Positions 63,005 through 64,000 of a DNA stretch of 64,000 nucleotides are shown piece after piece (position 1 is the first letter of the stretch; every line of letters starts with the position of its first letter). This DNA is from Clostridiaceae bacterium. Its GTDB lineage: Bacteria; Bacillota; Clostridia; Lachnospirales; Lachnospiraceae. Location: contig CAJSZV010000011.1 in the NCBI GenBank assembly GCA_910574345.1, forward strand, positions 62,001-126,000. Reading direction: 5' to 3'. The translations under genes and the position numbers were made by a program. The notes beneath the pieces were generated by a model. It had not been told where the DNA came from. It made no database searches and saw nothing but the letters and a program-made list of their open reading frames with translations.

Positions 63005-63115
63005 AGGTCCCAAAGGTCATGTATGGGCATATCCATGCCATACACGACCTTTGGGACTCCCTGATGCCTACGGATTGCTCCGCATGTCATACATGACCTT
63101 TTAACCCTGGCATCA
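63005..63115. repeat. Dispersed palindromic repeat, copy 3
   Basis: Right end TTTTAACCCTGGCATCA matches, inverted, the left end of the 41498-41682 repeat. A strong internal hairpin pairs GTCCCAAAGGTC (from about 63007) with GACCTTTGGGAC (to about 63057). Shares the blocks GATGCCTACGGATTGC and CATACATGACC with copy 1. Non-coding, just upstream of folC. Confidence 0.6.
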
Positions 63116-63228
63116 TCATATTATATTATAATATATGTAAACCAATATGCAACCAGTTTTTTTCGGGAGAATGCGACAAAATAAGGTTACTCTCCGCATG
63201 CGTTCACGGCAACTGGCGAAATCCACAT

Positions 63229-64000
63229 TCAGTTTAACAGTTTCTCCAGATTTTCCAGCAAAATATTAATTTCAATGGGCTTGGCGATATGGCCGTTCAT
63301 TCCGCACCGCAGAGCCTCCTTTTTATCTTCCTCAAAGGCATTGGCTGTCATGGCCAGAATCGGCAGGGAGGCCAGCTCCTTATTGTCCAGACTGCGGATC
63401 CGTTTCACTGCCTCATACCCGTTCATCACCGGCATCTGAACATCCATAAGCACCAGCTGATAATATCCCGGCTGAGACTGCTCTACCATATCCACAGCAA
63501 TCTGTCCGTTCTCCGCCACCTCGATGGTGAACCCGGCGTCATTTAAGATTGCCACGGCAATCTCCTGATTCAGAGCATTGTCTTCCGCCAGAAGAATCCG
63601 TCCCGTATGCACCTTGGGCCTCTCGTCCGCTTTAGCCTTGTTCTTCTCCCTTCCCTCGTCCGTATTGACAATGGAGTTCAGGCAGCTTCTCAGTTCTGAC
63701 ATAAACAGCGGCTTGCTGCAGAATGCGGTGACGCCGGCTTCCCTTGCTTCCTCCTCGATATCAGACCAGTCGTAAGCAGTCAGTATGATGACCGGTACAT
63801 CATCACCCATCTCTTTTCTGATTCGCCGGGTAACCTCCACGCCGTTCATATCAGGAAGCAGCCAGTCAATGACATACACGCTGTATTCGTCGCCTCTCAT
63901 GGCTGCCTGACGTGTACGCAGCACAGCTTCCTTTCCTGACAAGGTCCATTCTGCACGCATCCCCATCTGCTGAAGCATATAGGAAGTGCTGTCACAGGTG
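63229..64000 (-). CDS. Two receiver domains, C-terminal part of a hybrid sensor kinase (5' end outside window)
   Basis: The frame is open through the window edge; an internal ATG at 63978 is not the start. First receiver (to about 63650) has VYVIDWLLPDMNGVEVTRR with the phospho-Asp, IILTAYDW and the SKPLF lysine. Second receiver has ILLAEDNALNQEIAVAIL, LVLMDVQMPVMNGYEAVKRIR, and AKPIE. This LLAEDN...QMPVMNG type is typical of large hybrid histidine kinases, so the kinase part should lie beyond base 64000. Confidence 0.88.
   Translation of the reverse strand, partial: TCDSTSYMLQQMGMRAEWTLSGKEAVLRTRQAAMRGDEYSVYVIDWLLPDMNGVEVTRRIRKEMGDDVPVIILTAYDWSDIEEEAREAGVTAFCSKPLFMSELRSCLNSIVNTDEGREKNKAKADERPKVHTGRILLAEDNALNQEIAVAILNDAGFTIEVAENGQIAVDMVEQSQPGYYQLVLMDVQMPVMNGYEAVKRIRSLDNKELASLPILAMTANAFEEDKKEALRCGMNGHIAKPIEINILLENLEKLLN

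Noticed and set aside
1-64000. tRNA and rRNA genes
   Set aside because: No tRNA clover-leaf signature or rRNA sequence was recognised by eye; a dedicated scan was not possible.

Overview
The window reads as a chromosome segment of a spore-forming, anaerobic Firmicute of the Lachnospiraceae / Clostridium cluster XIVa type. The evidence is the spoIIAA-spoIIAB-sigF block with spoVAA/AB/AC, an Old-Yellow-Enzyme flavo-FeS reductase, a selenium/molybdenum-hydroxylase style cofactor cluster, strong AAGGAGG ribosome sites, and no aerobic respiratory genes. Two long stretches are clearly more AT-rich than the roughly 50% GC backbone and look acquired: the surface-polysaccharide locus (about 16.1-36.2 kb) and a defence/mobile island (about 45.7-55.0 kb).

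Layout. 1-1.55 kb: 3'-truncated DEAD-box helicase. 1.7-2.9 kb: MFS transporter. 3.0-12.3 kb: a ten-gene minus-strand molybdenum operon. It runs from a MobA-like NTP transferase fused to a ModE-like DNA-binding domain, through a phosphatase-HD fusion, a molybdopterin-binding protein, XdhC, MoaA, MoaC and a MOSC-MogA fusion, to the ModABC molybdate importer, mostly with 4-bp overlaps. 12.3-16.0 kb: a divergent operon of an OYE-type reductase plus two SpoVA-like membrane proteins, facing a Crp/Fnr regulator; a palindromic Crp/Fnr-type operator lies upstream. 16.0-17.2 kb: debris (hairpins, TylF methyltransferase fragment). 17.2-35.0 kb: a 17-gene minus-strand polysaccharide operon. 35.0-35.5 kb: a candidate invertible promoter. 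35.5-36.2 kb: debris (LRR fragment, YoeB-type toxin-antitoxin remnant). 36.3-38.5 kb: two-component system. 38.7-45.5 kb: a helical protein, a secreted Cys/His-rich peptide, ECF sigma/anti-sigma, MoxR ATPase/VWA pair, RpiR regulator. 45.7-55.0 kb: an IS1182-like element nested in a dispersed repeat, a decayed AlbA_2 gene, RhuM, a Septu-like ATPase/HNH pair, an XRE-ImmA/IrrE protein with a partner of unknown function, and a recombinase lacking its catalytic domain. 55.1-63 kb: spoVAC, NSS transporter, spoVAB, spoVAA, a 52-aa protein, sigF, spoIIAB, spoIIAA, a TPR protein, a 45-aa protein, folC. 63.2 kb to the end: a response-regulator (hybrid kinase) C-terminus.

The most exciting system is the polysaccharide locus. 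It encodes a complete route from phosphoenolpyruvate to 2-hydroxyethylphosphonate (PEP mutase, phosphonopyruvate decarboxylase, phosphonoacetaldehyde reductase). The mutase is fused to two nucleotidyltransferase domains, and a TagB/F-like transferase could attach a CMP-activated phosphonate to the glycan. The operon is headed by a tyrosine-recombinase-fold protein that has lost its catalytic residues. Just upstream, a perfect 20-bp inverted repeat with recombinase core-site geometry flanks 337 bp carrying an extended -10 promoter that now points away from the operon, plus four TGACCAnAAA boxes. At the distal end an acyltransferase is frameshifted exactly at a G9 tract. I infer a surface glycan, probably phosphonate-bearing, that is switched as a whole by DNA inversion and tuned at its acyl decoration by slipped-strand mispairing.
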